Assembly: GCA_021813745.1 (NCBI GenBank)
Contig: JAKAJO010000135.1
Coordinates: 31,047 to 95,046 of the forward strand
From: Acidobacteriota bacterium
GTDB lineage: Bacteria; Acidobacteriota; Terriglobia; Terriglobales; Acidobacteriaceae
DNA length: 64,000 nt
Reading direction: 5' to 3'
The position numbers were made by a program, and so were the translations under genes. Each line of letters opens with the position of its first letter. The stretch's first letter is position 1. This document shows positions 63,897 to 64,000 of the stretch, piece after piece. The notes under the pieces are model-generated. The model was not told the DNA's origin and ran no database searches. It saw only the letters and a list, made by a program, of their open reading frames with translations.

Positions 63897-64000
63897 CTAG
63901 GCCGTATCTACATATAGCTTGAGTCTGAGCCAAGCGCATGCGAGGGCGGTGAAGGATCGGAAGGCCTGGATGGTTTTGCAATAGCGGGTAGCGAAGCGGC
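63897..64000 (-). mobile_element. 3' end of an IS5-type transposase (insertion sequence, cut by the window)
   Basis: The minus strand encodes the C-terminal 34 residues of an open frame ending at TAG 63897-63899: RFATRYCKTIQAF then RSFTALACAWLRL and KLYVDTA. The pattern R-Y-x-K-x...F...L-A...W-L-R is typical of the C-terminus of IS5-superfamily DDE transposases. The catalytic part lies beyond the right edge. I could not define the terminal inverted repeat, which should lie between 63820 and 63895. Confidence 0.6.

Overview
The window reads as chromosomal DNA from an Acidobacteriota member, probably of the Acidobacteriaceae. This is an inference from gene style only: a TonB-dependent receptor with an N-terminal carboxypeptidase-like domain, Ig-like/IPT secreted proteins with a metzincin-like region, a Thermus-type isocitrate dehydrogenase, many secreted glycan-active enzymes and beta-propeller proteins, and an envelope that needs KDO (kdsA). 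GC content is moderately high, and genes are densely packed on both strands. I see no rRNA, tRNA or CRISPR array. Layout: 1-9.6 kb holds the 5' end of glnD, a frameshifted secreted Ig-like protein, an AAA+ ATPase with a PilB/MshEN-like N-terminus and a likely AUU start, a trxB-yggS-yggU operon, a peroxiredoxin-like gene and ffh. 9.7-17 kb is metabolic: a serine hydrolase, isocitrate dehydrogenase diverging from a winged-helix regulator across a perfect palindrome, carbonic anhydrase, an isocitrate-lyase/PEP-mutase enzyme, and alanine dehydrogenase diverging from an Lrp regulator. 17-21.8 kb is an NtrY/NtrX-like two-component system, whose regulator has lost its GAFTGA loop, plus an exported protein. 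21.9-33.3 kb holds a His/Cys-rich small membrane protein with a TonB-dependent receptor, then an aldo/keto reductase, pyrG, an HhH protein, kdsA, a GH5-like glycosidase and an S9 peptidase. 33.5-46 kb has a large lipoprotein, a VOC-lumazine synthase fusion followed by nusB, a YtxH/DUF948-like pair, a beta-propeller protein, another lipoprotein, a GH51 arabinofuranosidase, and mnmA next to iscS (sulfur relay for tRNA thiolation). 46.4-61.7 kb is an exopolysaccharide/capsule cluster, all on the + strand: a NusG/UpxY-type antiterminator, a TetR regulator, a WecG/TagA glycosyltransferase, UDP-glucose dehydrogenase, UDP-glucuronate decarboxylase, a Wza-like export protein, a GT4 enzyme, a Wzc-like tyrosine kinase, a Wzy-like polymerase/ligase, a Wzx-like flippase, a second GT4 and a GT2 enzyme. 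The sugar-nucleotide genes predict a polymer containing glucuronate and/or xylose, made by a Wzx/Wzy route. No initiating phosphoglycosyltransferase is in the cluster. The right end holds fabI, a small lysine/alanine-rich protein, a membrane protein, a terminator and the 3' end of an IS5-type transposase. The most unusual observations are the lumazine synthase fusion, the NtrX-like regulator without GAFTGA, the AUU-start MshEN-AAA+ protein, the autoregulatory-looking palindrome at icd, and a recurring -10-like motif placed 6-9 nt before start codons that lack a Shine-Dalgarno sequence, which suggests leaderless mRNAs.
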